Positions 46,119 to 54,919 are shown, numbered from the stretch's first letter. The stretch is DNA of 64,000 nt from Nisaea sp. (GCF_034670185.1 NZ_JAXMNY010000002.1:496001-560000), one strand, 5' to 3'. Notes: a model not told the origin generated them from the letters alone. Program-made: numbers and translations.

Positions 46119-46961
46119 ATGCAGTCACAGAACGATAAATTCGAAAGATTCAGGTCATTGCATTTCGGGGACCGGGCTTTCGTCATGCCAAATCCATGGG
46201 ATGCCGGCTCGGCCCGCATTCTCACGCATCTGGGATCCCCCGCCCTGGCGACGACCAGCGCGGGATACGCCTTTTCCGTCGGTAAACGGGATTCCTTCGC
46301 CGGGTTGAGCCGGGAGGAAATTCTGGTCAATGCGGCGGCTATTGTCGCGGCAACGGACCTGCCGGTTTCAGCGGACCTTGAAGACGGATTCGGTGCTGCG
46401 CCGGAGGCATGCGCGGAGACCATAAGGCTGGCATCCGGCATCGGACTGGTCGGCGGCTCTATCGAGGATGCAACCGGCGATCCCGATGCACCGATCTACG
46501 ATTTGCCTGAAGCCACGGAACGAGTCAGAGCAGCGGCGGAAGCCTCAAAAGGCCGCCCGTTCCTGCTCACGGCGCGGGCCGAGAACTATCTCTGGGGCAA
46601 GCCGGATCTGATAGACACCATCGACCGGCTGCAAGCCTTCTCGGAAGCCGGAGCGGATGTTCTCTACGCACCGGGTTTGCCCGATCTGGACGCCATTGCG
46701 ACCGTCTGCCGAGCCGTCGACAAACCGGTGAATGTGGTGATGGGTCTGAAAGGCCGGTCTTTCTCCGTCGAGGAGCTCTCGAATGCCGGTGTGCGCCGGA
46801 TCAGCGTCGGCGGCTCTTTCGCCCGTGCCGCCCTCGGCGCCCTGAAACGGGCTGCGGAAGAAGTTCTCACCGGCGGGACGTTCACCTACGCGGAAGACGC
46901 CATGCAGGATGCGGAGGTCGCCAGTCTGATGTCGCCGGAGAAGCGCACGGCCGAGCAATAA
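46119..46961 (+). CDS. Isocitrate lyase/PEP mutase family protein
   Basis: The ATG at 46119 follows GGAGGAG and gives 280 residues. The barrel shows VMPNPWDAGSARIL, the VSADLEDGFG string (metal-binding Asp and Glu) and TARAENYLWGK (about 147-157). The KKCGH active loop of isocitrate and methylisocitrate lyases is not present, which fits the PEP-mutase/oxaloacetate-decarboxylase branch of unclear substrate. It is divergent from the AbgB-like gene and separated from it by a probable promoter region. Confidence 0.85.
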   Translation: MQSQNDKFERFRSLHFGDRAFVMPNPWDAGSARILTHLGSPALATTSAGYAFSVGKRDSFAGLSREEILVNAAAIVAATDLPVSADLEDGFGAAPEACAETIRLASGIGLVGGSIEDATGDPDAPIYDLPEATERVRAAAEASKGRPFLLTARAENYLWGKPDLIDTIDRLQAFSEAGADVLYAPGLPDLDAIATVCRAVDKPVNVVMGLKGRSFSVEELSNAGVRRISVGGSFARAALGALKRAAEEVLTGGTFTYAEDAMQDAEVASLMSPEKRTAEQ

Positions 46962-46971
46962 AAGGAGCGGC

Positions 46972-47787
46972 TCAGAAGTCCGGAAATGCCTCGGAGAGCA
47001 GACCGCCAAGGCGAACCGGGGCCACGCGGGTGGCGAGGCCGGTGGCATCGTCGCTTTCGATCAGCAGGCCGGAGACCGTCGCCGGGCCTTCGGCGACTTC
47101 CAGCCGGGGCCGTCCCCATTTAGACAGGAACCGCTCGACCGGCGCCTCTTTCTGCATGCCGATAACGCCCTCATAGGAGCCGCACATCCCGGCATCGGTC
47201 ATATAGGCCGTCCCGCCCGGGAGGATCATGTGATCGGCGGTCGGGATATGGGTGTGCGTGCCGACGATGGCGCTGATCCGGCCATCGAGGAAATGGCCTA
47301 GCGCCAGCTTTTCCGACGTCGCCTCACCATGCATGTCGATGAAGATGAAGTCGGCGCCGTAACCGAGCGGGCATTCCTCGGCGATCTTCTCCGCGGCAAC
47401 GAACGGATCATCGCTGGTATCCATGAACAGCCGGAGGATGACATTGGCGACCAGCACATGCCGGCCATCCGCCGTCGGGAACAGACCGCTGCCCTTGCCC
47501 GGCGTGTCGGCTGGATAGTTGGCCGGACGCAGCAGACGGGGCTCAGCGTCGAAATAGGTCAGGATCTCGCGCTTGTCGAAAGCATGGTTGCCGGTGGTGA
47601 TGACATCCGCGCCGGCATCGAACAGTGCCTCGGCGATATCCGGCGTGATGCCGAAACCGCCGGCGGAATTCTCGCCATTCACGATGGCGAAATCGACGGC
47701 AAGCTGCTCGCGCAATTCAGGCAGGTGGTTCTGTACCGCCTCGCGCCCGGACCGGCCGACGACGTCACCGAGAAACAGCACTCTCAT
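46972..47787 (-). CDS. YmdB-like metallophosphoesterase (TIGR00282 family)
   Basis: The 271-residue protein begins RVLFLGDVVGRSGREAV and has the metal ligands of this family: DVV (Asp8), NGENSAGGFG (Asn, Glu), TGNHAFDKRE and the HGEATSEK and VGTHTHIPTAD histidines. Bacillus YmdB is a phosphodiesterase that affects 2',3'-cAMP and biofilm formation. The start overlaps the fcl stop by four bases, so it is part of the zapA-6S-fcl operon. Role in alphaproteobacteria is not known to me. Confidence 0.92.
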   Translation of the reverse strand: MRVLFLGDVVGRSGREAVQNHLPELREQLAVDFAIVNGENSAGGFGITPDIAEALFDAGADVITTGNHAFDKREILTYFDAEPRLLRPANYPADTPGKGSGLFPTADGRHVLVANVILRLFMDTSDDPFVAAEKIAEECPLGYGADFIFIDMHGEATSEKLALGHFLDGRISAIVGTHTHIPTADHMILPGGTAYMTDAGMCGSYEGVIGMQKEAPVERFLSKWGRPRLEVAEGPATVSGLLIESDDATGLATRVAPVRLGGLLSEAFPDF

Positions 47788-48395
47788 GCGGGAGATCCTT
47801 CGAAATCGGCAAGGCCTGCCTCGGTCAGCATGGCGTCCAGTCTCTGATCCGTGGCATCGCGCGGCACTGCCGGAACCCGCTGCGCCTCGTAGGCGGCGCC
47901 GACAGCCCGTACCGGCTTCAGCCCGCGCAGCCGTTCCAGCGTACGATCGTAGAACCCGCCGCCATAGCCGAGGCGGAAACCGGTATCGTCAAACGCGAGC
48001 ATCGGAACGAGCAGCAGATCCGGCTCAAGCTCCGGTGCACCGACATCAGGCACAAGACCGCCAAGTCCTGCCTTCACCAGGGTCGCACCGGGTCCCCAGA
48101 GACGAAATTTCAAAGGCGCGGCTTTCCTGACGACGACCGGCAGCACGATGCGGTAGCCGCGCGCATGCAGGGCCAGCATCAGCGGGCGCGGGTCAATCTC
48201 GGTCCGGAAAGGCCAGTAGGCGGCGATAACAGTGGCTTCGGGTGGCAGGGCAATCCCGAGGAAATGATCCCGGATCGCGGCACCGGCAGTTTCGCTCAAC
48301 GCATCGTGCGCGATACCGCGCTTTGCCTCGATCTCACTGCGCAGGGCCGCTTTATCGGCGGCGAGCGTGTCATTGAGGGGCGTGGATGCAGGCAC
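47784..48395 (-). CDS. 5-formyltetrahydrofolate cyclo-ligase
   Basis: The 203-residue enzyme converts 5-formyl-THF to 5,10-methenyl-THF with ATP. The C-terminal LGYGGGFYDRTLERL string (ATP/phosphate loop) and the AYWPFRTEIDPRPL region are diagnostic. It lies just downstream of the 6S RNA gene and zapA, the classical arrangement in proteobacteria (ygfA in E. coli). Confidence 0.93.
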   Translation of the reverse strand: MPASTPLNDTLAADKAALRSEIEAKRGIAHDALSETAGAAIRDHFLGIALPPEATVIAAYWPFRTEIDPRPLMLALHARGYRIVLPVVVRKAAPLKFRLWGPGATLVKAGLGGLVPDVGAPELEPDLLLVPMLAFDDTGFRLGYGGGFYDRTLERLRGLKPVRAVGAAYEAQRVPAVPRDATDQRLDAMLTEAGLADFEGSPA

Positions 48396-48420
48396 GAGCG
48401 GCTTTCATTTTTGGAGATAT

Positions 48421-48584
48421 GCGGACGGCGCCACCTCGACCGTTGGCCGTTGTAACCCTCTGTGGCCTGCAAAGCAGGTGGGCGCCGCATAACGAGGCCA
48501 AGGCCCCGCCAGAGACAGCTCCCGAAGGATCGATTATAGCCCCAGGGATTGTGTGACCTGACAAATCGCGCAGCCACCGTCCAC
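48421..48584 (-). ncRNA. ssrS: 6S RNA
   Basis: Located between zapA and the cyclo-ligase gene, the conserved place for ssrS. Bases 48584-48575 (GUGGACGGUG) pair with 48430-48421 (CGCCGUCCGC) in an uninterrupted 10-bp closing stem including two G-U pairs. CCCUGGGGCUAUAAU (48547-48533) and GGGUUACAAC (48458-48449) resemble parts of E. coli 6S RNA near its central bubble and 3' strand. The span, about 164 bases, is normal for 6S. The RNA should bind the housekeeping RNA polymerase holoenzyme and mimic an open promoter. Ends are estimated from the stem, not from transcript data. Confidence 0.8.
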
Positions 48585-48592
48585 GGGTATAT

Positions 48593-48925
48593 CTAGGCGC
48601 GTTCCAGCTGGTCCGCAATGCTCTCGATCCGTCCGGCCATCGCATTGAGGGCCGAGACGATCTTTTCCTCGCCGTCGCCGAGGGACACGGAGCCCCCCTC
48701 CGTGGAGACTTCCCGCTCGATCTCGCGCAGATCGACGAGTTCGTCCGCTATCAGCAGGGAGGCCATGACAAGCAGCCGCGTATCGCCGATCTGACCGATC
48801 TGACCGACCAGATCCTTCACATGGGAATCGACCATGTTGGCGAGGCTGGCGATCCGGCTTTCCTGACCGTCTTCACAGGCGATCCGGTAATTCTTGCTGT
48901 TGATGGTGATTTCGACCTGGGCCAA
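48593..48925 (-). CDS. zapA: Cell division protein ZapA
   Basis: The 110-residue protein begins QVEITINSKNYRIACEDGQE, the ZapA N-terminal domain pattern, and continues as a coiled coil to the end. ZapA bundles FtsZ filaments at the septum. It is followed on the same strand by 6S RNA and the cyclo-ligase gene, and preceded by the DUF4164 gene (4-base gap). Confidence 0.92.
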   Translation of the reverse strand: MAQVEITINSKNYRIACEDGQESRIASLANMVDSHVKDLVGQIGQIGDTRLLVMASLLIADELVDLREIEREVSTEGGSVSLGDGEEKIVSALNAMAGRIESIADQLERA

Positions 48926-48929
48926 TGAA

Positions 48930-49151
48930 CTATCCTTCCAGCACGAATTTCAGGCGGCCGATGGTCTTGTCCAGCTTCTCGCTGACCTCATCGGTGACCT
49001 TGGACAGTTCGGCATATTCCTTTTTCGCCGCATCGAGTTCGGCCTGCAGCTCGGCCGACCGGGAACTGAGTTCGACCGCATGGTGAGCGGCCGTATCCAG
49101 CCGCTCAATGGCGGCTTCCAGACGGGCGGCGGCTTCGTCGAGTCGGGACAT
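48930..49151 (-). CDS. DUF4164 coiled-coil protein
   Basis: A 73-residue protein made of one long coiled coil, with heptads of Ala, Leu and Glu (AAARLEAAIERLD, LQAELDAAKKEYAEL) and a C-terminal IGRLKFVLEG. An ATG at 49151 after GGAAGGA is preferred over a GTG at 49172. It sits just before zapA, which often has such a small coiled-coil neighbour in alphaproteobacteria and may be a ZapA/ZapB-like partner. That is inference. Confidence 0.75.
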   Translation of the reverse strand: MSRLDEAAARLEAAIERLDTAAHHAVELSSRSAELQAELDAAKKEYAELSKVTDEVSEKLDKTIGRLKFVLEG

Positions 49152-49304
49152 CCGGTCCGATCCTTCCAACACTTTGGATTCCGGGCATCACGCGCCCGGC
49201 GGCAGAAGCATACAAAGCCGGATATCAAGGCGTCAACGCGCGCCCTTTAAGCGGCCCCGACCGCCGCCCTCACCGAGCCGGAAAAGCCCACATGAACTAC
49301 AGAG

Positions 49305-49333
49305 TTGACGCGCGCGAGGTGGGACGGCATTTT
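49305..49333 (+). promoter_or_regulatory. Putative promoter of tkt
   Basis: TTGACG (49305-49310) and CATTTT (49328-49333) are separated by 17 bases. The region 49152-49448 between the divergent DUF4164 and tkt genes is about 297 bases and otherwise shows no recognisable gene. Confidence 0.45.
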
Positions 49334-49448
49334 CACCGCGCCTTTTAAGGGGCTGAGACGGTGTTACTGCGCCCGCCCCGATCATCAGTTGCGGCCTCCC
49401 GTCCGGCCCTGTTCCGGAGAAGGGCGCCGCCGAACCCGATTGACGCTC

Positions 49449-51467
49449 ATGAACACGACATCTTCTGATGCAAGCGACGGTACCGGAAGCGCCGTTTCGC
49501 ACGATATGCTCGCGAATGCGATCCGCGCCCTTTCGATGGACGCGGTGGAAAAGGCCAAGTCCGGCCATCCCGGCATGCCGATGGGCATGGCCGACGTCGC
49601 GACCGTGCTGTTTTCCGAATTCCTGAATTTCGATCCGAAGGCACCGAACTGGCCGGACCGCGACCGGTTCATCCTGTCGGCCGGCCACGGCTCGATGCTG
49701 ATCTATTCGCTGCTGCATCTGACCGGCTACGAAGATGTCACGCTGGACGAGATCAAGAATTTCCGCCAGCTCGGCTCGAAAACACCGGGACATCCGGAAT
49801 ACGGCCACACCGCTGGCGTCGAGACCACGACCGGCCCGCTCGGCCAGGGTCTGGCCAACGGGGTCGGCATGGCGCTTGCCGAGCGCATGAACAATGCCCG
49901 CTTCGGCGACGACCTGGTCGATCATTACACCTACGTCATCGCCGGCGATGGCTGCCTGATGGAAGGAATCAGCCACGAGGCCGCCTCCATGGCCGGCCAC
50001 CTGAAGCTCGGCAAGCTGGTTGTGCTGTTCGACGATAACGGCATCTCCATCGACGGCTCTACCGATCTGTCGGTCTCCGACGATCAACTGATGCGGTTCG
50101 AAGCTTATGGCTGGCATGTCAGCCAGGTCGACGGCCACGATGCCGAGGCAGTCTCCGCCGCCATCGAAGCCGCCCGTTCGGACGACCGCCCGTCCCTGGT
50201 CGCCTGCCGTACCAAGATCGGCTTCGGTGCCCCGACCAAGGAAGGCAAGTCCTCCTCCCACGGCGCCCCGCTCGGCACCGACGAAATCGCCGGTGCCCGC
50301 GAAAATCTCGGCTGGAGCGCCGCGCCGTTCGAAATTCCGGCGGACGTACTGAAAGCCTGGCGCGCCATCGGCGCCGACCGGGCCGAGGCTCATATTGCCT
50401 GGACCCAGCGTTACGACACGGCCGAGGCCGAAACCCGGAAGGCTTTCGACGCGGCTCTGTCCGGCAAGCTGCCCGCCGGTGCCGAGGCAGCCATCAAGGA
50501 GCTGATCGCCAAGCATGGCGAAGAAAAGCCGAAACTCGCCACCCGCGTCGCTTCCCAGAAGACGCTGGAAGTATTGCAGCCGGCGATCCCGGCACTGGTC
50601 GGCGGCTCGGCCGACCTGACCGGCTCCAACAATACCAAGGTTGGCGGACAGGATGCGGTCAGCGCCGGCAGCTATGGCGGCCACTACATCTATTACGGCG
50701 TGCGTGAGCATGCCATGGCCGCCGCGATGAACGGCATGGCCCTGCATGGCGGCCTGATCCCCTATGGCGGCACCTTCCTGGTCTTCACCGACTATTGCCG
50801 CCCCTCGATCCGGCTCTCCGCCCTGATGGGCCTGCGCGTCATCTATGTCATGACCCATGATTCCATCGGTCTCGGCGAAGACGGCCCAACCCACCAGCCG
50901 GTCGAGCATGTGGCGGCGCTCCGGGCCATCCCGAACCTGAACGTGTTCCGCCCGGCGGATGCGATCGAGACGGCGGAATGCTGGCTCGCCGCGCTGCAGG
51001 ATGAGAATCGCCCGTCCATCCTCGCGCTGACCCGTCAGGGTCTGCCGACGGTGCGCAGCGGTGACACCTCGGAGAACCTGTCGGCCAAGGGCGGCTACGT
51101 GCTCTCCGACGCTTCCGGTGATCGCAAGGTAACGATCCTCGCCACCGGCTCCGAGATCGAAATCGCCCTGGAGGCGCAGAAAACCCTGGAAGCCGACGGC
51201 GTCACCACGGCCGTGATTTCCATGCCGTCCATGGAGCGCTTCAAGGCCCAGGACGCCGACTATCGCAAAGCCGTGCTCGGCTCCGGCACACTCATGGTCG
51301 CGGTCGAGGCGGGTATCCAGCAGTGCTGGGACGGCCTGATCGGGTTCGACGGTATCTTCGTCGGCATGAACTCATTCGGCGCATCCGCGCCAGCTGGCGA
51401 CCTCTACAAACATTTCGGCATCACCAGCGATGCCGTCGTGTCCGAGGTCAAAAAACGTCTGGGATAA
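49449..51467 (+). CDS. tkt: Transketolase
   Basis: The 672-residue TPP enzyme moves two-carbon units between sugar phosphates. The N-terminal MDAVEKAKSGHPGMPMGMAD, GHGSMLIYSLLHLTGY, the TPP-Mg motif GDGCLMEGISHEA and the pyrimidine-domain YYGVREHAMAAAMNGMALHG with Glu are intact. The ATG at 49449 has no strong ribosome binding site; the frame is open to 49305. It is followed by gap and fba on the same strand, a sugar phosphate cluster, with a hairpin between tkt and gap. Confidence 0.95.
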   Translation: MNTTSSDASDGTGSAVSHDMLANAIRALSMDAVEKAKSGHPGMPMGMADVATVLFSEFLNFDPKAPNWPDRDRFILSAGHGSMLIYSLLHLTGYEDVTLDEIKNFRQLGSKTPGHPEYGHTAGVETTTGPLGQGLANGVGMALAERMNNARFGDDLVDHYTYVIAGDGCLMEGISHEAASMAGHLKLGKLVVLFDDNGISIDGSTDLSVSDDQLMRFEAYGWHVSQVDGHDAEAVSAAIEAARSDDRPSLVACRTKIGFGAPTKEGKSSSHGAPLGTDEIAGARENLGWSAAPFEIPADVLKAWRAIGADRAEAHIAWTQRYDTAEAETRKAFDAALSGKLPAGAEAAIKELIAKHGEEKPKLATRVASQKTLEVLQPAIPALVGGSADLTGSNNTKVGGQDAVSAGSYGGHYIYYGVREHAMAAAMNGMALHGGLIPYGGTFLVFTDYCRPSIRLSALMGLRVIYVMTHDSIGLGEDGPTHQPVEHVAALRAIPNLNVFRPADAIETAECWLAALQDENRPSILALTRQGLPTVRSGDTSENLSAKGGYVLSDASGDRKVTILATGSEIEIALEAQKTLEADGVTTAVISMPSMERFKAQDADYRKAVLGSGTLMVAVEAGIQQCWDGLIGFDGIFVGMNSFGASAPAGDLYKHFGITSDAVVSEVKKRLG

Positions 51468-51476
51468 TCCCATCTG

Positions 51477-51503
51477 CGCCGCCCCATCGGGGCGGCGTTC
51501 TTG
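51477..51503 (+). terminator. Hairpin between tkt and gap
   Basis: CGCCGCCCC (51477-51485) pairs perfectly with GGGGCGGCG (51489-51497) over a 3-base loop, followed by TTCTTG. The weak U run suggests partial termination or mRNA processing between the two genes. Confidence 0.65.
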
Positions 51504-51533
51504 TACGAGAATGATAAATCTGGAGGAAATCTG

Positions 51534-52541
51534 ATGAGCGTCAATGTTGCCATCAACGGGTTCGGGCGGATCGGCCGTCTGGTTCTGAGGGCACTCGCGG
51601 AAAGCGGACGGGATGACATCAAGGTCGTCGCCATCAACGATCTGGGTCCGGTCAAGACCAACGCGCATCTTCTGAAGTGGGACAGCAATCACGGCCGCTT
51701 CCCGTTCGACGTGACCGTTGGCGAAGACACCATCGATTACGGCAAGGGCCAGATCAAGGTGACTGCCGAGCGTGACCCGGCGAACCTGCCGCACAAGGCA
51801 CTCGATGTGGATATCGTGCTGGAATGCACCGGCCTCTTCACCAAGCGTGAAGACGCAGCGAAGCACCTCGCGGCCGGCGCCAAGCGCGTCATCATCTCCG
51901 CTCCGGGCACCGGTGTGGATCTTACCGTCGTCTATGGCGTGAACCACGACCAGATCACCGCCGAACACACGGTGATCTCGAACGCCTCCTGCACCACCAA
52001 CTGCCTTGCCCCGGTCGCCTATGTGCTGAACGAAGCCATCGGCATCGAGCATGGCTACATGACCACGATCCATGCTTATACCGGTGACCAGCCGACGCTG
52101 GACACCATGCACAAGGATCTCTATCGCGGCCGCGCAGCAGCCAGCTCGATGATCCCGACCACCACCGGCGCCGCCAAGGCTGTCGGCCTGGTGCTGCCGG
52201 AATTGGCGGGCAAGCTGGACGGCACCTCCGTCCGCGTGCCGATGGCCAATGTCAGCCTCGTCGACCTGAAGTTCGTGCCGAAGCGCGCGACCAGTGTCGA
52301 GGAAGTCAACGCCGCCATCGTCAAGGCTGCCAATGGCAAGCTGAAGGGCATCCTCGGCACCAATGACGAGCCGCTGGTCTCCATCGACTTCAATCACAAC
52401 CCGAACAGCTCCACCTTCGATCTGGGCCAGACCCAGGTGGTCGAAGGCAAGCTGGTCCGCGTGATGAGCTGGTACGACAACGAATGGGGCTTCTCCAACC
52501 GCATGCTGGACACCACCGCAGCGGTTGCGGCGACCCTCTAG
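51534..52541 (+). CDS. gap: Glyceraldehyde-3-phosphate dehydrogenase
   Basis: The ATG at 51534 after GGAGGAAA gives 335 residues. NAD domain INGFGRIGRLVLRAL, the catalytic SNASCTTNCLAP (Cys about 152), the S-loop region and the terminal WYDNEWGFSNRM are all normal. Residue 34-35 region KVVAINDLG fits an NAD-preferring enzyme. It is encoded with tkt and fba, but no phosphoglycerate kinase gene follows. Confidence 0.96.
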   Translation: MSVNVAINGFGRIGRLVLRALAESGRDDIKVVAINDLGPVKTNAHLLKWDSNHGRFPFDVTVGEDTIDYGKGQIKVTAERDPANLPHKALDVDIVLECTGLFTKREDAAKHLAAGAKRVIISAPGTGVDLTVVYGVNHDQITAEHTVISNASCTTNCLAPVAYVLNEAIGIEHGYMTTIHAYTGDQPTLDTMHKDLYRGRAAASSMIPTTTGAAKAVGLVLPELAGKLDGTSVRVPMANVSLVDLKFVPKRATSVEEVNAAIVKAANGKLKGILGTNDEPLVSIDFNHNPNSSTFDLGQTQVVEGKLVRVMSWYDNEWGFSNRMLDTTAAVAATL

Positions 52542-52568
52542 AAACTTGAGAGAGAAGGACCGAAGGCG

Positions 52569-53498
52569 ATGAAAATCACCCAACGCGTCAAGCGTATCCT
52601 CGATAATTACGAGAGCGATTGCCCGGGCACGAAAGCCAACCTCGCCCGCATCCTGATGCAGGGCAAGCTGGGCGGCACCGGCAAGCTCGTGATCCTGCCG
52701 GTCGACCAGGGCTTCGAGCACGGCCCGGCCCGCAGCTTCGCACCGAACCCGGATGCCTATGATCCGCACTACCATTTCAAGCTGGCAATTGATGCCGGTC
52801 TCTCCGCTTATGCCGCTCCGCTCGGCATGATCGAGGCCGGTGCAGACACCTTCGCGGGCCAGATCCCGACGATCATGAAGGTGAACAGCTCCAACAGCCT
52901 CGCCCGCGACAAGGACGGGCCGAGCCAGGCGATCACCGGCTCCGTGCAGGAAGCCGTGCGTCTCGGTTGCTCCGCCATCGGCTTCACCATCTATCCGGGC
53001 TCCGACAATGCCTTCGAGATGATGGGGCAGATCCGGGAAATGGCTGAAGAAGCCAAGGCATACGGCCTCGCGGTCGTGGTCTGGTCCTATCCGCGCGGTG
53101 GCGATCTCACCAAGAAGGGCGAAACGGCGGTCGATATCTGCGCCTATGCCGCCCACATGGCCGCCCTGCTCGGCGCCCACATCATCAAGGTGAAGCCGCC
53201 GACCGAGCATCTTGAGCTGGACGCCGCCAAGAAGTCCTACGAAGCCAACAAGATCGCCATCGGCACCATGGCCGAGCGCATCGAACATGTTGTGCAGTCC
53301 TGCTTCAACGGCCGCCGCATCGTCGTCTTCTCCGGCGGCGAAGCGAAGGATCTGGACGGTCTCTACAACGAGATCCGCGGTCTGCGCGACGGCGGGGCCA
53401 ACGGCTCCATCATCGGCCGCAACACCTTCCAGCGTCCGCGCGAGGAAGCCATGTCGATGCTGAACACCATCATCGACATCTACAAGGGCAAGGCGTAA
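52569..53498 (+). CDS. Class I fructose-bisphosphate aldolase (DhnA-type)
   Basis: The 309-residue aldolase belongs to the DhnA/FbaB class I type: the LPVDQGFEHGPARSF string (about 45-59), VVWSYPRGGDLTKKGE (about 173-188), IIKVKPPTEHL with the Schiff-base Lys, and VFSGGEAKDLDGL. It lies 27 bases after gap and ends with an intrinsic terminator. Together with tkt and gap it forms the sugar-phosphate cluster used in glycolysis or, in autotrophs, the Calvin cycle; no Rubisco is in view. Confidence 0.93.
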   Translation: MKITQRVKRILDNYESDCPGTKANLARILMQGKLGGTGKLVILPVDQGFEHGPARSFAPNPDAYDPHYHFKLAIDAGLSAYAAPLGMIEAGADTFAGQIPTIMKVNSSNSLARDKDGPSQAITGSVQEAVRLGCSAIGFTIYPGSDNAFEMMGQIREMAEEAKAYGLAVVVWSYPRGGDLTKKGETAVDICAYAAHMAALLGAHIIKVKPPTEHLELDAAKKSYEANKIAIGTMAERIEHVVQSCFNGRRIVVFSGGEAKDLDGLYNEIRGLRDGGANGSIIGRNTFQRPREEAMSMLNTIIDIYKGKA

Positions 53499-53522
53499 AC
53501 CTCGCCCCATACCGCTTAGACG

Positions 53523-53554
53523 CGGCGCCCGCTCGAAAGGGCGGGCGCCGTTTT
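53523..53554 (+). terminator. Intrinsic terminator after fba
   Basis: CGGCGCCCGC (53523-53532) pairs perfectly with GCGGGCGCCG (53541-53550), 8-base loop, followed by TTTT. Ends the tkt-gap-fba transcript. Confidence 0.9.
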
Positions 53555-53574
53555 CACATCCAGAGGCAAAAACG

Positions 53575-54219
53575 ATGTCCGCCAAGTCCGAGCCGCGCTG
53601 CGAGCTGTACCTGATCACCCCGCCGAAGATCGAGATCGACGCCTTTGCGGAAGACCTCGCTGCCGCCCTTGATGCCGGACCGGTCGCCTGCCTGCAGCTC
53701 CGCCTGAAGGAAGTCTCCGACGACGAGATCAAGCGGGCCGCGGAAACGCTTCTGCCGATCTGCCACGAACGCGGCGTGCCGATGCTGTTGAACGACCGCC
53801 CGGATCTTGCCCTGCTGACGGGTTGCGATGGAGTCCATGTCGGCCAGCAGGACACTCCCTACAAAGAAGCCCGCCGCATTCTCGGCGACGAGGCCATGAT
53901 CGGCGTGACCTGCCATAACTCCCTGCATCTGGCGATGGAAGCAGCGGAAGGCGGCGCCGACTACGTCGCCTTCGGCGCGTTCTACCCGACAGAAACCAAG
54001 GAAATCCTGCATCACGCCGAAATCGAGACGCTGCAGACTTGGGCCGCCGTCTCCACCATCCCCTGTGTTGCCATCGGCGGTATCAATCTGGAAAACGCGC
54101 AGCCGCTAATTGAGGCGGGCGCGGACTTTCTCTGCGTGATTACGGCGGTCTGGAAGCACCCGGAAGGGCCGGCGGCGGCAGTGAAGGCGTTCAACGGGCT
54201 GTTCGCAGGCGCAGCCTAA
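53575..54219 (+). CDS. thiE: Thiamine phosphate synthase
   Basis: The 214-residue TIM-barrel enzyme joins HMP-PP and thiazole phosphate. Signature strings: LQLRLKEVSDDEI (about 41-53), MLLNDRPDLALLTGCDGVHVGQ (pyrophosphate site), GVTCHNSLHLAMEAAEGGADYVAFG and VAIGGINLENAQPL. It is a single gene here, with no riboswitch hairpin of TPP type recognised in the short gap after the fba terminator. Confidence 0.92.
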   Translation: MSAKSEPRCELYLITPPKIEIDAFAEDLAAALDAGPVACLQLRLKEVSDDEIKRAAETLLPICHERGVPMLLNDRPDLALLTGCDGVHVGQQDTPYKEARRILGDEAMIGVTCHNSLHLAMEAAEGGADYVAFGAFYPTETKEILHHAEIETLQTWAAVSTIPCVAIGGINLENAQPLIEAGADFLCVITAVWKHPEGPAAAVKAFNGLFAGAA

Positions 54220-54260
54220 ACGATCGAATCCAGGAACGGCCTGCCGTGAACCCAGTTTGG

Positions 54261-54551
54261 TCAGGCGACAGGAGCGAATAGTCTCAGGACCGAACTTCCG
54301 AGGAGCAAAAGATATCCGACGATCAGGCAAACCTCGTCGACCGGCCGCCAGGTGGTGATATCCCGGTTGCCCTTGTCCAACAGAATGTCTTTCACCTCAT
54401 TCCTGAAGGAGGCCGGGTCGTGCGACAGTGCGTCCTGTACTTTCTGAAGCTTCTTGCGGCGGAAATTGAGCGACCAGACCGGAACGGCGAGGACCGCGAT
54501 GCCCACCAGCGACATCAGGTTGAGCCACCATTGAATGTCGCTTGCCGACAT
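54261..54551 (-). CDS. Small two-helix membrane protein
   Basis: A 96-residue protein with two hydrophobic helices, about residues 9-28 (LNLMSLVGIAVLAVPVWSL) and about 76-93 (CLIVGYLLLLGSSVLRLF), joined by a polar loop rich in Lys and Arg and containing VKDILLDKGNRD. Both ends would face the same side. Its ATG overlaps the stop of the XRE-regulator gene by one base (TGATG), so it is translated with it. No family is recognised. It is the third gene of a small operon that looks foreign to its surroundings. Confidence 0.65.
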   Translation of the reverse strand: MSASDIQWWLNLMSLVGIAVLAVPVWSLNFRRKKLQKVQDALSHDPASFRNEVKDILLDKGNRDITTWRPVDEVCLIVGYLLLLGSSVLRLFAPVA

Positions 54552-54919
54552 CAGACGGCTACAGCGTGAATCACCTCGGCAGCAGCGGCAGCAGCGGAAG
54601 GGCTCTCCTCGTCTAGATCGAACTCCTGTTCGGAGAAGCTGAACTGCATGTGGCCGCCACATGCAACTACGTACTTCAGCACAGTCTCCAAGGTGGGTAA
54701 GGACCCGGTCGGCGCTTCCAGCCGCGAGATCGCGGGCTGCGGCAGGCCGGATGCGGCCTCAACATCCTTCTGTGTCATGTTCCGCTTCTCGCGCAGCGTC
54801 CGCAGTGCCATCGCCAAGTTGTACTTCGCGAGATTGCGCTTCTCAATATGGCCTTTAACCACATGGCGCGCGTCCGGACGCAGATCGAGAATGTCCGATT
54901 TGAAATCTTTCTTAGCCAT
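54551..54919 (-). CDS. XRE-family helix-turn-helix protein (antitoxin-like)
   Basis: The 122-residue protein holds a Cro/C1 HTH near residues 40-95 (LRTLREKRNMTQKDVEAASG, PQPAISRLEAPTGSLPTLE) with the usual second helix QKDVEAASG and recognition helix PQPAISRLEA. The segment LETVLKYVVACGGHMQFSFSE after it is a form seen in HigA-type antitoxins. A charged N-terminal arm (DARHVVKGHIEKRN) precedes it. The first and third genes of the operon are unlike known toxins, so I call it regulator or antitoxin-like only. It overlaps the upstream gene by 8 bases. Confidence 0.8.
   Translation of the reverse strand: MAKKDFKSDILDLRPDARHVVKGHIEKRNLAKYNLAMALRTLREKRNMTQKDVEAASGLPQPAISRLEAPTGSLPTLETVLKYVVACGGHMQFSFSEQEFDLDEESPSAAAAAAEVIHAVAV

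Noticed and set aside
48533..48562. TTGTCA and TATAAT on the minus strand that look like a promoter before the cyclo-ligase gene
   Set aside because: The spacing is 20 bases, too long, and both lie inside the 6S RNA, where a promoter-like bubble is expected.
53499..53574. TPP riboswitch before thiE
   Set aside because: The gap is only 76 bases and is taken up by the fba terminator; no conserved TPP aptamer motif is present.
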